Below, piece after piece: positions 1 to 12,300 of a stretch of DNA of 64,000 bases. How positions within the stretch are numbered: position 1 is the stretch's first letter; each line of letters opens with the position of its first letter. This stretch comes from Coturnix japonica (taxonomy: Eukaryota > Chordata > Aves > Galliformes > Phasianidae). The position numbers and the translations under genes were made by a program. Location: assembly GCF_001577835.2 (NCBI RefSeq), contig NC_029518.1:70649378-70713377 (forward strand), written 5' to 3'. A model generated the notes under the pieces. It did no database searches and had not been told where the DNA came from. It worked only from the letters and a program-made list of their open reading frames with translations.

Positions 1-1061
1 CCCATAATAAGTGTGGTCCAGAACCCTCCTGCTCTACAGACAGCACAGACAGGCAGTAAAGCTGAGCTACCATGTCCAGCATGGCAAGATTTGGTTTGCC
101 ACTAGACCTTCAGCACGCCAGAAGTAACTCCAATTTGTGCTTTTCATCTTATCCCATTCTGACACCCAAAGCTAAAAAGATGTTGTACACCTTCAGGCTC
201 TAAGGGGATACATTCTGAAGCTCAAAGAGGGTACGTTTAGGTTAGATAGAAGGAAAAAATCTTTTACAGTGAGGGTGGTGAGGCACTGGAACAGTTGCCC
301 AGAGATGTGGTGGGTGTCCTGAGACTTTCAAGGTGAGGCTGGATCAAGCCCTGGGCAACCTATTCTAGCTGTTCATGTCCCTGTTCATTGCAGGGGAGCT
401 GGACTAGACAGCCATCAGTGGTCCCTTCCAACTCTGAGGATTCTATGATTCTCCACAAATCAGCGAATCTTTGTAATCAGGTTTGGCCTCTGATTAGGCA
501 GAGTAAATGAATATAAATTAGAAACATGAGAAAAGCTAACCTACATTTCCCAAGTATCTAACATTTGTAAAAACACAGAGAGTAATCAGCAGATTTTTGT
601 ATATGTAAACCAAAATTTTAAAGGCAAACCACAATTTGGGACAAAAAGCAACTTTTGCTCCAGTTCTTGCCTTCTGGACACGTTAAGAACTTCATCAAGT
701 TCCTCCTGACTGCCCCCACCAATGCTTTTTTGCATTAATAGGAACAGGAACAGAACAACATGGATCCTAGCAAACAGTAACAAGATGTAACACTTCCTGC
801 TATAAACAGCTCCTAGAAGCGTGATAGTCCTCAGTGATAATGAGTTTCTAATACAGTCAAGAAACTCATAGTGTTCCTATGCAAGGAAAGCAGTCAACAA
901 AAAGCCAGAAAAAGAGAAAATTACAATAATCTTATAAGTTATCCATTGGAAAAAAAATAATAATAAACAGATTTCAGTACAATAATCACTTCTAAGTGAA
1001 GAGCAGGAACTTTAAGATAGGGAAACACAGCTGAAATAAAATGCATCTGAACTGAACTTAC
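1..1061 (-). other. MRAP2: MRAP2 intron 2 (part), running off the left edge
   Basis: This sequence lies downstream of the MRAP2 start-codon exon. The next MRAP2 coding exon, which carries the membrane segment, is not in the window, so this is the upstream part of intron 2. It contains one CR1 fragment at about 218-455 and is otherwise AT-rich. A minus-strand open frame at 586-783 shows no MRAP2 similarity and is treated as chance. Confidence 0.75.
218..455 (+). repeat. CR1 LINE fragment, 3' end
   Basis: Sense CR1 3' sequence: the block reading 'gaggcactggaacag' followed by 'ttgcccagagatgtggt', then the 'cccttccaactctgagg' end block and a short attctatg tail. It is 5'-truncated, as most avian CR1 copies are. 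It lies in MRAP2 intron 2. Confidence 0.85.
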
Positions 1062-1195
1062 ATTTATGAGCCTTCAGGCCTTCAAATGACACCGGTCCAT
1101 ACTCGTAGTACTCATATTCCCAGGTGTAATCAGAGTTAGACAAGGCCTGCTGGGAGGTTCTGTTAGAAATCAACCTCAGGGCAGACATCTCGCAC
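1062..1195 (-). CDS. MRAP2: MRAP2 start-codon exon (first 42 codons)
   Basis: This exon encodes the N-terminus of melanocortin-2 receptor accessory protein 2, a small single-pass protein that binds melanocortin receptors such as MC4R and MC2R and tunes their trafficking and signalling. The ATG is at 1188-1186. The peptide begins MSALRLISNRTSQQALSNSD and continues with the conserved YEYYEYGPVSFEGLKAHK block just before the membrane segment. The N-glycosylation sequon is N9-R-T. The acceptor ends in TTTAG before 1195 and leaves a 7-nt 5' leader. The donor GTAAGT starts at 1061 and splits the next codon after its first base, as expected for the following Tyr. The human protein has Ile where this one has Tyr in YEYYE(I/Y)GPV. 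Later exons lie outside the window. Confidence 0.96.
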
Positions 1196-1589
1196 CTAAA
1201 TAAATATATACCTATGAATATGAAATGCATTAGTAAAGAATACATATTTCAATCACATCTTTGATTTTAGAGAGAATCACGACTTTGCAGAGATGCCTGT
1301 AAGGATACAAAGTATCAAAAGCAAACTTTTTAGAATATAACTTTTATAGTTGAAAAAATACTGAATCCCTAAGACTACCATCCGTGGCAGCTTACAATGA
1401 ATGCTGCCGTGAGAGTCTGCATGGAGAACTGACTGGAATGCCAGGCTCAAAGTGTTATATCATTCATACAAAGTCCAGCTGGCACCCTGGGCTAATATTC
1501 TTTCATCTTCCTTAAAGAGCTAGACAATGAGTCAAAGCACATTGGCAGCAAGCTCATGGATTACCTGGGGGACAGACAAAAGGCCGAAG

Positions 1590-2080
1590 GGCAGACTGCT
1601 CTTTAAAGGGACCTAGACAAGCTGGAGAATTCAGCTGACAGTAACCTGAATTAACATTAGCACAGTCAACGCATCAAGAGAAGCATTTCTTATTCTCTAT
1701 TCAGCTCTGGTGAGACTGCACCTGGGGTACCATATCTTCACTAACAGGAAGACATGGACATATGCCAGAGGAAGTCCAGCAGAGGGTCACCATGATGGTA
1801 AGGGAGCTGCAGCACAGGACGCATGAGAGGCCAAGGGAACTGGGTTTGCTCAGCCCAGAGAAGAGAAGACTCAGGGGAGCGCTTAGGGCTGCCTACTGTC
1901 AAAGTTAGAGGGCGGAGGGTAGACTGGGCCATAGGTGGACAACAACAGAGCAAGAGGCAACAGATGCAAGTTGAGTTGTGGGATATTTCAGTTCAATATG
2001 AGAAAAAAATTACCTGATTTAATTGAACATGCTTTGAGCAGGAGATCAGACCAGACGACCACCAGAGTTCCTAGATTTTT
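1590..2080 (+). repeat. Degraded CR1 LINE copy
   Basis: Recognisable sense CR1 blocks in order are 'ctctggtgagactgcacctg', 'ccagcagagggtcaccatga', 'gggaactgggtttgctcagc' and 'cccagagaagagaagactca', followed by a weak 3' end near 2040-2080 ('gaccagacgaccaccagagt'). Many changes point to an old copy. It lies in MRAP2 intron 1. Confidence 0.65.
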
Positions 2081-2537
2081 CTGTGTTAGAAGCGTTTCAA
2101 TATGCCACTAGAGAAGGAAAATAAGACAGAAGTCATTTTCCCCAAAGATCAAGAAGAAACTGCAACCCAACAGTTCTCATCATTAAAATTAGCCTAATAC
2201 ACATTCTGTCATTACAATATTGCGCCAGGGATTTGCATTTTTCAGAATATTAGACAATTCTACACACATCAGAAGAGAGCACATCTTTGCACAACACTTG
2301 CTCTGCTTCCAGCTGCTGCAGCATCTAAATTGAGCATTCTGTAAGAAACTGTTCAGTGCTCTTCTAAAAGTAAAGGGAGCTCTGGGTAATTTCGCATTCA
2401 GTTAAAACCCAGCAGACTGAAGACTTCATGCAGCCTGTAAACGTAATGCAGTCAGCTGTTGTCTGGACAAGGAAACGCCTCAGAATACAACATCAAATCC
2501 TGATAAAACTTCTTGGGGATACAAAAAAGAAGAAAAC

Positions 2538-2582
2538 AGAGGTCTCTAAGTACCTAAGTACCTAAATAGAGGTCTCTAAGTA
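2538..2582. repeat. Short local duplication (15-bp unit, 30-bp spacing)
   Basis: The 15-mer agaggtctctaagta occurs at 2538-2552 and again at 2568-2582, with 'cctaagta' repeated between. It is a small replication-type duplication. Confidence 0.8.
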
Positions 2583-5500
2583 TCACTCAAAACAGCTGAG
2601 ACTTCAGTCCTGCCATTAGATTGAGTAAATGACATTGTTCAGATGCTGGAAGGGACATGTATAAAGAACAGGAATGGATCACAAAGCGAGGAACATATAT
2701 TCACCCAAGAAATACAAGCAGACTTCCAAACATTTTAAAAAGAAACAAAAAGGGTTCTTCTTCTGTAATAGCTAAGTGAAAAACATTTAAAGCAATAAAT
2801 AGGTCTTGTTTTCAGACTCAAACCAGTTTAGTTTTCAGCACTGGCAATTCAACCTTAGGGGAAGAAAACATTTATTTGAATAAGGACAAAGTGCTTCACA
2901 TTATCCTTGCCCTCCTTCAGCCACTAAGAAAGCTCCCAGCTGGACTAAATAGCATGAAACACAGAAGACCAGAAACGAAGAAAGGTTACTGCTTGTAATG
3001 GACAATCCAGTTCATGGCTCAGCATCTTCATGTCTGATGGAAGATGACAGGAAAAAGTGAATACTTATATGTGCTTGTGTTAATAAGGAAGTTCCTCCCT
3101 TGCTTTCTCAGTGACTTGGAAAACTTCCCCTACTCTCTGGAACAAAAGATAGTGTCTAATCAAGTTTTAGACAGTCTTGATTTGCTTTTAAATTCAGCTG
3201 AGTTAGCTGCTTCTTTCTGGGAGAAGCAAACGGCACAAAGGGAAAACTATGATTCTTGTCCTAATTTGTTCCCAGCACAGTTGTCTCTTGCTGGATTTTG
3301 CATTTCATTTTGGTGACTGACCCCTGGGGGTTCCCATCATCTTCTTCCCCTTCTTCTCAATGATGCATCTCTTGCAAAATTTTATTATACATTCTAAGCC
3401 TGTTTTTCTCTTCAGCAGCAATTTAGAGAAGTCTTTCCTTTAAATATTTCTCATATGGCTCATTCATTGTTACCTTCTCTCCTTTAGTATTATAATAAAA
3501 GCTGAACCAAAGTCAGAAAGATTCAGCATAGGTTATATGAAGAGTTATCCTGTTATTCAGTCTTTGTGGGACATAAAACATCTTAATGACCTATTAAATT
3601 ATCTGTTTTAAATTGTCTATAAGCATAAGCACTGTCTCAACCTAACTTGCAGCTCACTTGTGAGCTTTGTCCAAATAGTTCAAAACCTTGGCTTGGAACA
3701 CATTAAAACAAACCCTTCATTTGACTTAAAATGAGGACGAACATGACAAAAGGCAATGCAAAGACAATGAATGCCCCAAAGAAGAACAAAGCAGAGAGAG
3801 CTAGCAGCCTGCTATGTGCATCTGCCAGTGTGCAGCAGGGCAGGGAAGGACTCTGGGTTCCAGATAAGGGATTCTAAGATGGAATTTCCCCAGGTAACAG
3901 TCAAATGCTTTTTCCCCCCCAACTGGACAGCAGTGATACACCCTGCAGCTCTAAAACATGACCAGGAGCTCCTCTGAGTGGCCCTGCTGAGTTTGTTTTG
4001 TTTTTCTGCAGAGGACACAGCAGTTATGGCAAACGCCAAATTCCCTGTGTTGCCATCAGTACATATGGATGCTGGCAGCCTTCACTCACCCTGGCTCATT
4101 ACTTTGAGGAGCAAATAAGTGAGCAATAAAAAGTTTCATTTGCTCTCTCAATGAAACCCAAAGTGAAGCCACGCTCAGTGCCACCAACCAGGAGATCCAA
4201 ACAGGTTAGTAACCTGTCAGCTAAAAAGGGCAAGCCCTCATGACCTTCTTTTGGACCACTGGCCTGGTCTCTCTGTAGACTAAAGGATGTCAACAGGCAC
4301 CCAGATACTCCCCACAGAAATGTGTCTGCAGCTCCTAGAATTGAGTTACACCTTCGTGAGAACTTGAACTTGTTTAGAACCTTTGTAGTCGTTTGTAAGG
4401 TCTCAGTTGCCTGCCAGTGGTACTCATGCAAGCTATTTCAACTCTGCAGATCTATCTCTGCACACAATCCGCATCTCTGAACTGCAAATAGACTATTTGC
4501 GTCACTGTGGGTATCATCAATAAAACTGCCCTGCACAACCACTTACCTTTCACTCTGACACCAAGGTTCTCTAAGGGAAAAACTGGACACACACCATGTC
4601 TGAAGCACGGCTTCGTGGTTTAAGCTGCCACTGGGGCCACCAAGGCAAATCTGGTTTTGTGTACATCTGGAACTGGCCTTGTATGTAACCAGCAACAACC
4701 ACCTCCAAATCTGACCTGCACGCACAACAGTAAATTTATGCAGACCGGTCAACCTACTTATTAATATCTGAAGCAAGATAAACTACCAATGAGGAAGATG
4801 CAAGCAACGAGGCACGTTTTCAATCAAAAACTACATTAATTTTTCATGTTTCTATTCTGCTTACTGCTGTGGAATCTGAACACCTGATAGACTTCGTAGA
4901 ATAAACAAACTGCTGGCCTCTTGCAAACTATGAAGAGCCCAGAAGACAAACAGGCACAGAAAGCAGCAACATTTTGAACTGAGGAGTCCAAGGCTAAGTA
5001 AGCTTGATACATCATCTCAGTGGGCTAGGCAGTGCAATTAAACCAGAAGCTGTTAGCTACATGTTAACAACTCAAGCTGTTCCTGTACCGCAGGTCCCCA
5101 TGATAGCGGTAATATGGGGCCACTATCATCACCGCTGCACTGCTTTTTACTCCAGCCCAAGGGCTAAGAGATGAAATCACAAAGAAACCAATGAGGAAAT
5201 GAAGCACAAACTTAACTACTCTGCTCTGCTTGGGCTAAAACATACAGATCCCAGCTTTCTACAGCCCTAACCTATGGCTATTGTTTTTGAGCAAGCTGTG
5301 CCACTTCCAAGCACAGATGAGAAAGGAGTCTGCAGGAAATACTTAGCCCAACGCTCTGTGCTCCTCTGCCAATTCACAAGATCCTAAATGTGTAGGACTT
5401 GAGATGTAGCTCAAGGTCTTGTATGAGAAACATCCAATCTTCCTGCCTGAAAAAAAGAGAGAAAAGCAAGCAATACAAATGCAAAATTTAGTAAGAGAAA

Positions 5501-7061
5501 ATAACAAGATAATTGAAAACTGCACAATCAGAAATCAATGCTAATTTCAAGTGCACAGCACCTGGGACTTTTCTTTGAAAGAAATGAACTGATGTCAATA
5601 GCTCATGAAAAGCATCATCTGCATGAGCTATTGCACGAAAGCAGCAAGAATGGTATTGGACTCATCACAGAAGGACTTTCTAACAATGGTAAGGAAAATC
5701 ACTGTTTTAGTCACTGCTTATCCAGGAAACTAAGGACAAGAAATGAAAAAGTACAGACATCTGTAGTGAGTACTGTGGTATTATACCTCACATAGCATAC
5801 ATTTTAATATCTTTACGGCTGACAAGTGTAAACTAGACTCCAACAACAAAGTGCTCATATGACATTCATATGAATTACCAACAAATACGTCTAGTTTTCC
5901 TTGAACACTTCATGCATTGTGTAGCTCTGCTGCAGTGTAGGAGGTCTCCACACCGTTGTGTGCAATTTGCATGCAAATCGCATTGCTGCTGTTTGTGCCT
6001 GGTTTAAAAGCAATTACTGCATGAATTTAAAGTAAAGTTTAACATATAAAAGACAAAAACAGTTGGCTAAGCATTTTCCTGAGAGGTCATAAACATTCAT
6101 GCACCGTATAAACACCAGTGCCCACTTAGCGGCTCAGCTCAGTAGGGGCCACCTGAAGGCAGGCAGAAAAACACACAAAATCATATTGCACTGCACTTAC
6201 AGGCAACTAATGGATTGGAGAAGAAGTTGATACTGTGCATGCTCACTTTTAAGCCTTGTCTTTGAAGAAAGCTAAATTGTACCTAACGAGACACCATAAA
6301 AGCTATATATTCCTTCTGTTCCCAAGAAGTTTCAATCCTGAGCTAACAATAAAGGCACAGGGAACCGTCAGAGTTAGCAGAGAGCCACGCACTGAAGCAG
6401 CCAGCTTAGTTTAACTGCGGTACCAAAAGCCTGCAGCCAGGATAGACAATTCTAAGACAGCATTATCTACAACCAATAAAGAGATATTAGCCATGATTCT
6501 CTGTATTTCCTGCAGCCAGGACGGGATTTTCTATTCAATCTATCTTCAGGCTTTGAAGCCGAGCTTCAGTTGAGTTCAAAAACCATATCAGATTTAGCCA
6601 TCCTGAGTGTCAAAATGAAGTATTACAAGCGTTCACACTTCCACCAAAATAATGGATCTCCACAAAAAACATACAGTGTTTGATAGCTGTTTTAGTCACA
6701 GTAGAACAAGACTAAATCTTCCTTCTAAGCAAAGGCTTTTCTTTTTCTAAAGAAAGAAAACTATATCTGAACAAGTTCTAATTTCGAAGCCACTGTAAAA
6801 AGCAAGGGTTATCATTTCAGCCATTCATTGCCAGCCATGCCCCACCATTGCATAGCACTGACCTTACGCACGGGGAGCAGCAGGCTCCCAAATACAGCCC
6901 AGCTTTGGTTGAAGGAGAGCTCCCGGTCCACCTGTGTCCTCATCCTCTCAGTCCTGCAAGTACGGCAGCTCCACAACCTGAGCTCCTTCAACACTAGGAA
7001 AAGCCCTCCCAGAGAGCCAGAAACCGCTGACATCTTTTCATTCCTACATTTTTCTACTTTA

Positions 7062-7262
7062 CAGAAAGGGTAGTTAGTGGAATAGGCTCCCCAGGGAGGT
7101 GGTTGACTCACCATCCCTGGATGTGTTTAAGAGCCGTTTGGATGTGGTGCTCAGGGATATGATTTAGTGTAGAGTTGTTAGAGTTAGGGTACGATGGTTA
7201 GGCTGCGGTTGGACTTGATGATCTTCAAGGTCTTTTCCAACCTGGGTAATTCTATGATTCTA
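7062..7262 (+). repeat. CR1 LINE fragment, 3' end
   Basis: Sense CR1 with 'aataggctccccagggaggt', 'gtttggatgtggtgctcagg' and 'ttggacttgatgatcttcaa', ending in 'attctatgattctatt'. It is the same subfamily as the copy at 53253-53575. It lies in MRAP2 intron 1. Confidence 0.92.
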
Positions 7263-8536
7263 TTATTTATTCTGACAGAAAGGTAAAGGCGCTCAATATC
7301 ACCCCTGGAGCAGGATGGCCTGCCAGTCCCTCGGCTATTTAGAATTCTGCTCATTTTTAACCTTCTGCACTACAACTTGTTTGGCTTTAACCTTCCAGTA
7401 AACATCACAGATACAGTCCCCAGGCTGAGCTGTTACTGAAGAGCCTCAAGCAAGACAACACCAGCATGTCCAACAAGGAGGTCAGAGTGAGCTGTGCAGG
7501 AAGGCTGCAAAGGACCTGCCCTGAATGCATTGGTTTTGGGCAGCACTATTTTCTTCGGTTTTCAGAACTAAGCTCACTTGGCAAAGACGTCTTCATTTTT
7601 CTCCTAATAAATGCTTGTTTTCGCCCCCAGCTCAGAGCTCTGTCTTGGTTGTGCATCAATGAGAAAGATCAATGAAGCACCGGAGCCGAAAGCAAAGTGG
7701 GTCTGTAAAGCCATCATCCCTGGGCTGCAAAGCAGTGCTTGAGCTTTTTGGTTTGAAAAGTCACTGAGCTATTACGTTTCTTCAAGAACAAAATAAAACA
7801 AATAACACAGCTTCCCTTGTAAACTTCCACACTGGGATGTAGAACATGTTCTGAACTCCCGCAGTTCACATCCAGGCTCAATCAGCAAACATTTCCAGCA
7901 GCCACTGAAATTGAATGATTCCAAAGGGCAGACTGGCTTGGGGTTTTTCCAAGCCAGAATTGCTTTTACCTTTAGATCTAACCCTTCACTCTGGTGCTAT
8001 GGAAGAGGCAAACAATGTATTGCAGTGCCTCAGATACACATTTCAAGTAAATACTCCCAAGCAGACATCCCAGCATTCTCATCCTACTCTCCATCTCATC
8101 CCAGCAACACACCAGGCTATGAACAAGCAACAAGAGCCCAAGGGAACAGCAGCACAGCCAGGGCCCACTGCAGTGAGAATGCACCAACAGAGCTTTAATT
8201 TATTTGTGTTCACAGCTTGCTGGCAGCGGCTCACACCACTGGCTTGGGGGCTGAAGACTTAATTTAAACTAGCAAGAGTATCATCTCAGCTTAACCTTAA
8301 AATCTCTTCTACCACAGCATGTGTGGGGATGAACTGTGACAGAAAAAGCACAGAGCCCAGCTCTTCTCACATACTGGATTTTTTTGGTTGATGTATTTAA
8401 CATCATTTTGCCTGCAGTTAATGCACTGGGTTGCCTTGAGGCTGATGGAAACCCTCAGCCTGTGGGACTGCTGCCTGCCTGGAGGGTTGGCTCCTGTGGC
8501 AGAAATCTGACTTAACGCTCTGATTAGGAACCTGAA

Positions 8537-8700
8537 TCACAGAATGGTTTGGGTTGGAAGGGACCTTTAAGATCACGTAGTCCCAACCCCCTGCTATAGG
8601 CAGGGACACCTCCCTCTAGATCAGGTTGCTCAGAGCCCCATCCATCCTGACTTTGAATGCTCCCAGGGAGGGGACACCCACAACCTCGCTGGGCAAAACA
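8537..8700 (-). repeat. CR1 LINE fragment, 3' end
   Basis: Antisense CR1 end: 'aatcacagaatggtttgggt', 'tggaagggacctttaagatc', 'gatcaggttgctcagagccc' and 'acaacctcgctgggcaaaa'. It lies in MRAP2 intron 1, close to the CpG island. Confidence 0.88.
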
Positions 8701-9170
8701 TCAATTGATTTCCGTCGTGGTTACGTAAATCTCCATCTCTGAGGGCTCAGAGGAGGGCAAAGGGAGCCGCTCCCGAGCACAGCAGAGCAGAGCAAAGCAG
8801 AGCAGCCGTTTGGGAAGCGCTGTGGCACAGAGCCAGACGGCCACTCTAACAGCATCACCACAGCTGGACCAGAAAACTTTCTTCCCCCCCCCCCCTCTTT
8901 CTTTCTCTGTTAGATTTTAAAGTTCATTCACACGCTCAGCCGCACGAAGGACAAAACTTTCTTATCCCATCCAAGCGATAAAGCTTCCTAAGGAAGCGCT
9001 ATGTTTCCAGCGGGCACAGACGCGGGCTCGGGAGGAGCCGGTGGGAGGAAGCCGAACTGCAGTGCTACCGCAGCCAACGCATCCTACAGCGCCGAAACCG
9101 CCTCGAGCTTTCCGTAGAGACCAACAGAACAACCGCGGAGGCTCCTTAAAGCTCCCCGAGCCGCCCGCCC

Positions 9171-9250
9171 GGTCAGTGCCGGTCGGTGCCGGTCAGCACC
9201 GGTCAGCGCCGGTCAGTACCGGTCAGTGCCGGTCAGTACCGGTCAGTGCC
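9171..9250. repeat. 10-bp minisatellite, 8 copies, in the MRAP2 CpG island
   Basis: Eight head-to-tail 10-bp units of GGTCAGTGCC with variants (GGTCGGTGCC, GGTCAGCACC, GGTCAGCGCC, GGTCAGTACC) and no indels. The array ends 16 bp inside intron 1 from the proposed first-exon donor. The 10-bp period puts a CGGTCA hexamer at each step. Confidence 0.97.
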
Positions 9251-9267
9251 GCCCGCCGCCTGCTCAC

Positions 9268-9350
9268 CTGCTGTGGCGCCGCCCCGCGTTGGTGTCAGTA
9301 GCTGCAGCGCCGCTCCAGCCGAGTGGAGCCGAGTCGAGTCGATCCTGGAC
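9268..9350 (-). other. MRAP2: Probable MRAP2 noncoding exon 1 (start approximate)
   Basis: The minus strand reads CCACAGCAG then GTGAGCA, a strong splice donor whose GT begins at 9267. It lies inside the CpG island and upstream of the start-codon exon, which has its own acceptor and only 7 nt of leader. MRAP2 genes have a noncoding first exon, so this donor is the best candidate. The transcription start is not visible and the right boundary is a guess. Confidence 0.5.
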
Positions 9351-12300
9351 CCGCTACAGCCAATGAATCAGCAGCGGCCGCGGCCCCCCGGCGGCATGGC
9401 ACGGGCATGTGATGAGCCCGGACCAATGGGCGGCGCGGGCGGGAGCTGTTCTAGGTGCTGGCTGCGGCGCGGAGCCAACGCCGGAGCGTGGGTGGAGGCG
9501 GCGGGCAGCCGGCGGAGAGGGAGGTGTGGTGGGGAGGGATGGAGGGGAGGCCGGTAGAGCTCATTCCTCCTTCACAGCCACGGAGTGGTCTTGCACAGCA
9601 GCCCAGCAGAGCCCTCACCCTGCTGTGATACTTACCATTGAACTTCCTGGTTAACTTCCTTCTTTAGCACCAGCCTCTATGGTTCAGATCCCTTTGCCTT
9701 CTTGCACTCACTACAGGTCATTTACAAGTAAGAACATCAGTGAAACAGGTTTTCATCACATGTTCTCTCCAGGCAGAGTTGTGATCTCGGACAGTGCTGC
9801 CATCTTCATCTAAGAAACATAGAATCAATGCTTATGCATCACTATCAGAATTGAATAAACACAATGGAACCTCCCTTCTACTAATTTCATTGACATTTAA
9901 AAGGCAGCATGACTCAGGATTTGGTTTGTGTTTCTTAGGCTCAAAAACAACTCAGCACTCCAATTCCTTCTCCAAGAAGGAAGCTCCATGTAGCCAATAC
10001 TGCACTTCCACCTCATCTCCTTTGATCTGCTTCTTCAAGGAAAGATTAGAGGCATCTTTGGTGCCAAATGCAGCAGATGCCAAACAACACGAAAGCATAT
10101 CTAGACTAATGAATCGGATTTGTAGTATTTTCTCATGTTCTCAATGTCAGTTTCACTTACTATTGGTGAAAATACAGAATTCCGTATTTTTCTGTAACAG
10201 CAACAAAACAAATGTGCTCTTTCTGGATGAGATGTGGAACTCCAGAGGCACAAACTCTTGAGTAAAGATAAATCAGTGGGATTTTCTAAAAGGCAAAGGA
10301 ATTCTGCTGAGAGAATGTGGAGAGCTGCATGCATTCAGATTGTGGCTGACCAGAATGAGGATGGAGCTTCATCTGCAGCATCTGCTCCCTTCTGGCTTTG
10401 CAACCATGGCATCAGTCCAGAGTTTAGTGCATACAGCTAAAGACTGTGCTTACAATTAAAGCACAAAGTGCAGATAGATTGTCAACCAGATTTTTAGATT
10501 CATGTAGTCAGTAGCTGCCTGAATTTTAGCAGCCATCTAAAAAGCAAGCAAACAAATAAAAACACTGGAACTTAATCAGACTTGATACCACCACTTCAAA
10601 AAACAAAACAAAACAAAAGGAAACTAACAAACAAAAACAGTCTTGGAAAAGAGCCTTGCAGTTCTTACATATCTCAGGTGATTTAAATGAAAGGCAACAG
10701 TGGGACTTGCCAGGATCTCTTCCAAGTAGTATTATGTTACAAGAATAAAGGCATTTGGATGCATTTCTATGTTTGTAAAAAAAGTTATAAAGAAGCAAAC
10801 TTGAACATATTTACCTTTTGGTTTTTTTTTCCTGTACTGCATTCAAAGAAACTTTTCAGAGTTGCAGACCTGTGAAAAGGCTGCCTCAGTGACCTTTCCA
10901 GCGTTGCTGATGGCCAAGCGTAGCAGCAAATTCAAGGCTTCAAGGTCAACAAAAAATTGTTTCCATTTTTCTCTGAAAGTACCTCAAGCTCCACAATTTA
11001 TTCGGAATTACAAACCTATAACATTCATTCCTTTTGACTTAGCGTGGCCTTCATTCTGTGTTCTCTCTACAACCTGAATGTTCTGAACTAGCTTTTGATA
11101 ACTAAAATGATCATCAGGTAAGGTCATGCCCAGTTTACCACTCGTAGATGTTTAAAATATGAACCAGCTCTGACCTTGTCTAAATGATTATTGGCATCTT
11201 GATATGATTAATTTTCTTGCATGAACACAATGCAGATATTACATGTAATTTGTAGTTATATTTAAGCACCAAATTTGCAATCCAATTTTATGAATTATTT
11301 ACAGCTGTTTGATTTGCCCTAATTCCCTTAAAAACAAAGTGAGGCTTAAGCTTGGAAGAAACCAACGTCTCTTTTTAGTGTCAGTGGTTGAAGCATACGG
11401 CCCTTCTTGACAGACATCAAACATCCGTAACTGAACCCTTGAACAGCTCTCTCACCTCCAACACTTGCAGTTACCTCTCAGTCAATTTTAAATTCTGAAA
11501 AGTAAAAATAAGTTGCCCACAATACTTACAGCCTGTGCTTTCACGTCGTGCCAGATTAGTCCTGTGGCTGCCTTCATAGTCATTTGCCCAGCTGTGGCAA
11601 GCTATCTAGCCTATGTTATCTCATCCAGACCTCTTCTTAACTTCTTAACACAACAACTCTCTTCTTTGGCGCATTGGTCACAGCATAAAATCTTTCCATC
11701 TGGCATGTTTCACCCCAAAAAACAGGGAGGGAACAGATGACAAGGTTTCATTCCAAGAAATCCCAAGTATTGTTTTCTAAATATTGTGTTTGATATGAAG
11801 CAGCTTTCTTCCAGCAAGACTATTCATGAATCAAAGGCATTATACCCTAGTTTGTTCTTATGATTCTGTTATACTTCAGCAAAATAATCTGTGATGCCTG
11901 CACAGCACTGCATCAATACACTACAGCACCGCAATACGCTCCGTGGCACTTAAATTTATAAGCTACAGCATAGTTCAAAGCCTTATCAGAATGTCATGTT
12001 CACCCTCTGTATTTGATACACCACGGTAACCGGTAGAAGTCACAAACATGGCTAACTGTCCTAAGCGATAGCTCTTCCAGGTTGTGTGTGCTTTATTTTA
12101 AGGACTGAGAATCAGAGAAGCATTGTTGTTGTAATTCACTTTGCACTGAATCTGCTGTGGTGCTCTGCAATAGAATCTGAAGCCATTGTATCTTTCAGAT
12201 TCTGAACTCCCTACTGGAAAGGTATCAGGAACCTTAACTTCAGTTCTGCCTTCAGACATCAGCTCAGGCTTACCAGTGCTCGCAGAACCTGCCACTGATA

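Larger units (their letters stand above)
1196..9267 (-). other. MRAP2: MRAP2 intron 1
   Basis: A stretch of about 8 kb between the probable noncoding first exon and the start-codon exon. It holds CR1 fragments near 1590-2080, 7062-7262 and 8537-8700, a 12-bp C run near 8884, a 5-bp-periodic agagc/aaagc stretch near 8779-8806 and the 10-bp minisatellite at 9171-9250. No coding exon is recognised in it. Confidence 0.6.
8990..9570. promoter_or_regulatory. MRAP2: CpG island and probable MRAP2 promoter
   Basis: GC-rich, CpG-dense DNA at the 5' end of MRAP2, in sharp contrast to the AT-rich flanks. It contains CCAAT boxes at 9360-9364 and 9423-9427, with a GC box (GGGCGG) at 9428-9433 directly after the second. 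MRAP2 on the minus strand is the only recognised gene served. A divergent plus-strand noncoding transcript is possible but not shown. The open frames here are products of the GC-rich composition. Confidence 0.75.

Noticed and set aside
586-783. Minus-strand open frame downstream of the MRAP2 start exon, considered as MRAP2 exon 3
   Set aside because: It has no similarity to the expected MRAP2 membrane segment (SIVIGFWVGLAVFVIFMFF in human), so that exon must lie outside the window.
5100-5150. Imperfect hairpin (ATGATAG...CTATCAT with nearby GCGGT/ACCGC)
   Set aside because: The arms are out of order and short, with no context to suggest a function.
9794-10261. Plus-strand open frame of 155 codons just beyond the MRAP2 CpG island, possibly a divergent gene
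   Set aside because: It opens with GTG, its first ATG lies far inside, it has no recognisable domain, and nothing else marks it as coding.
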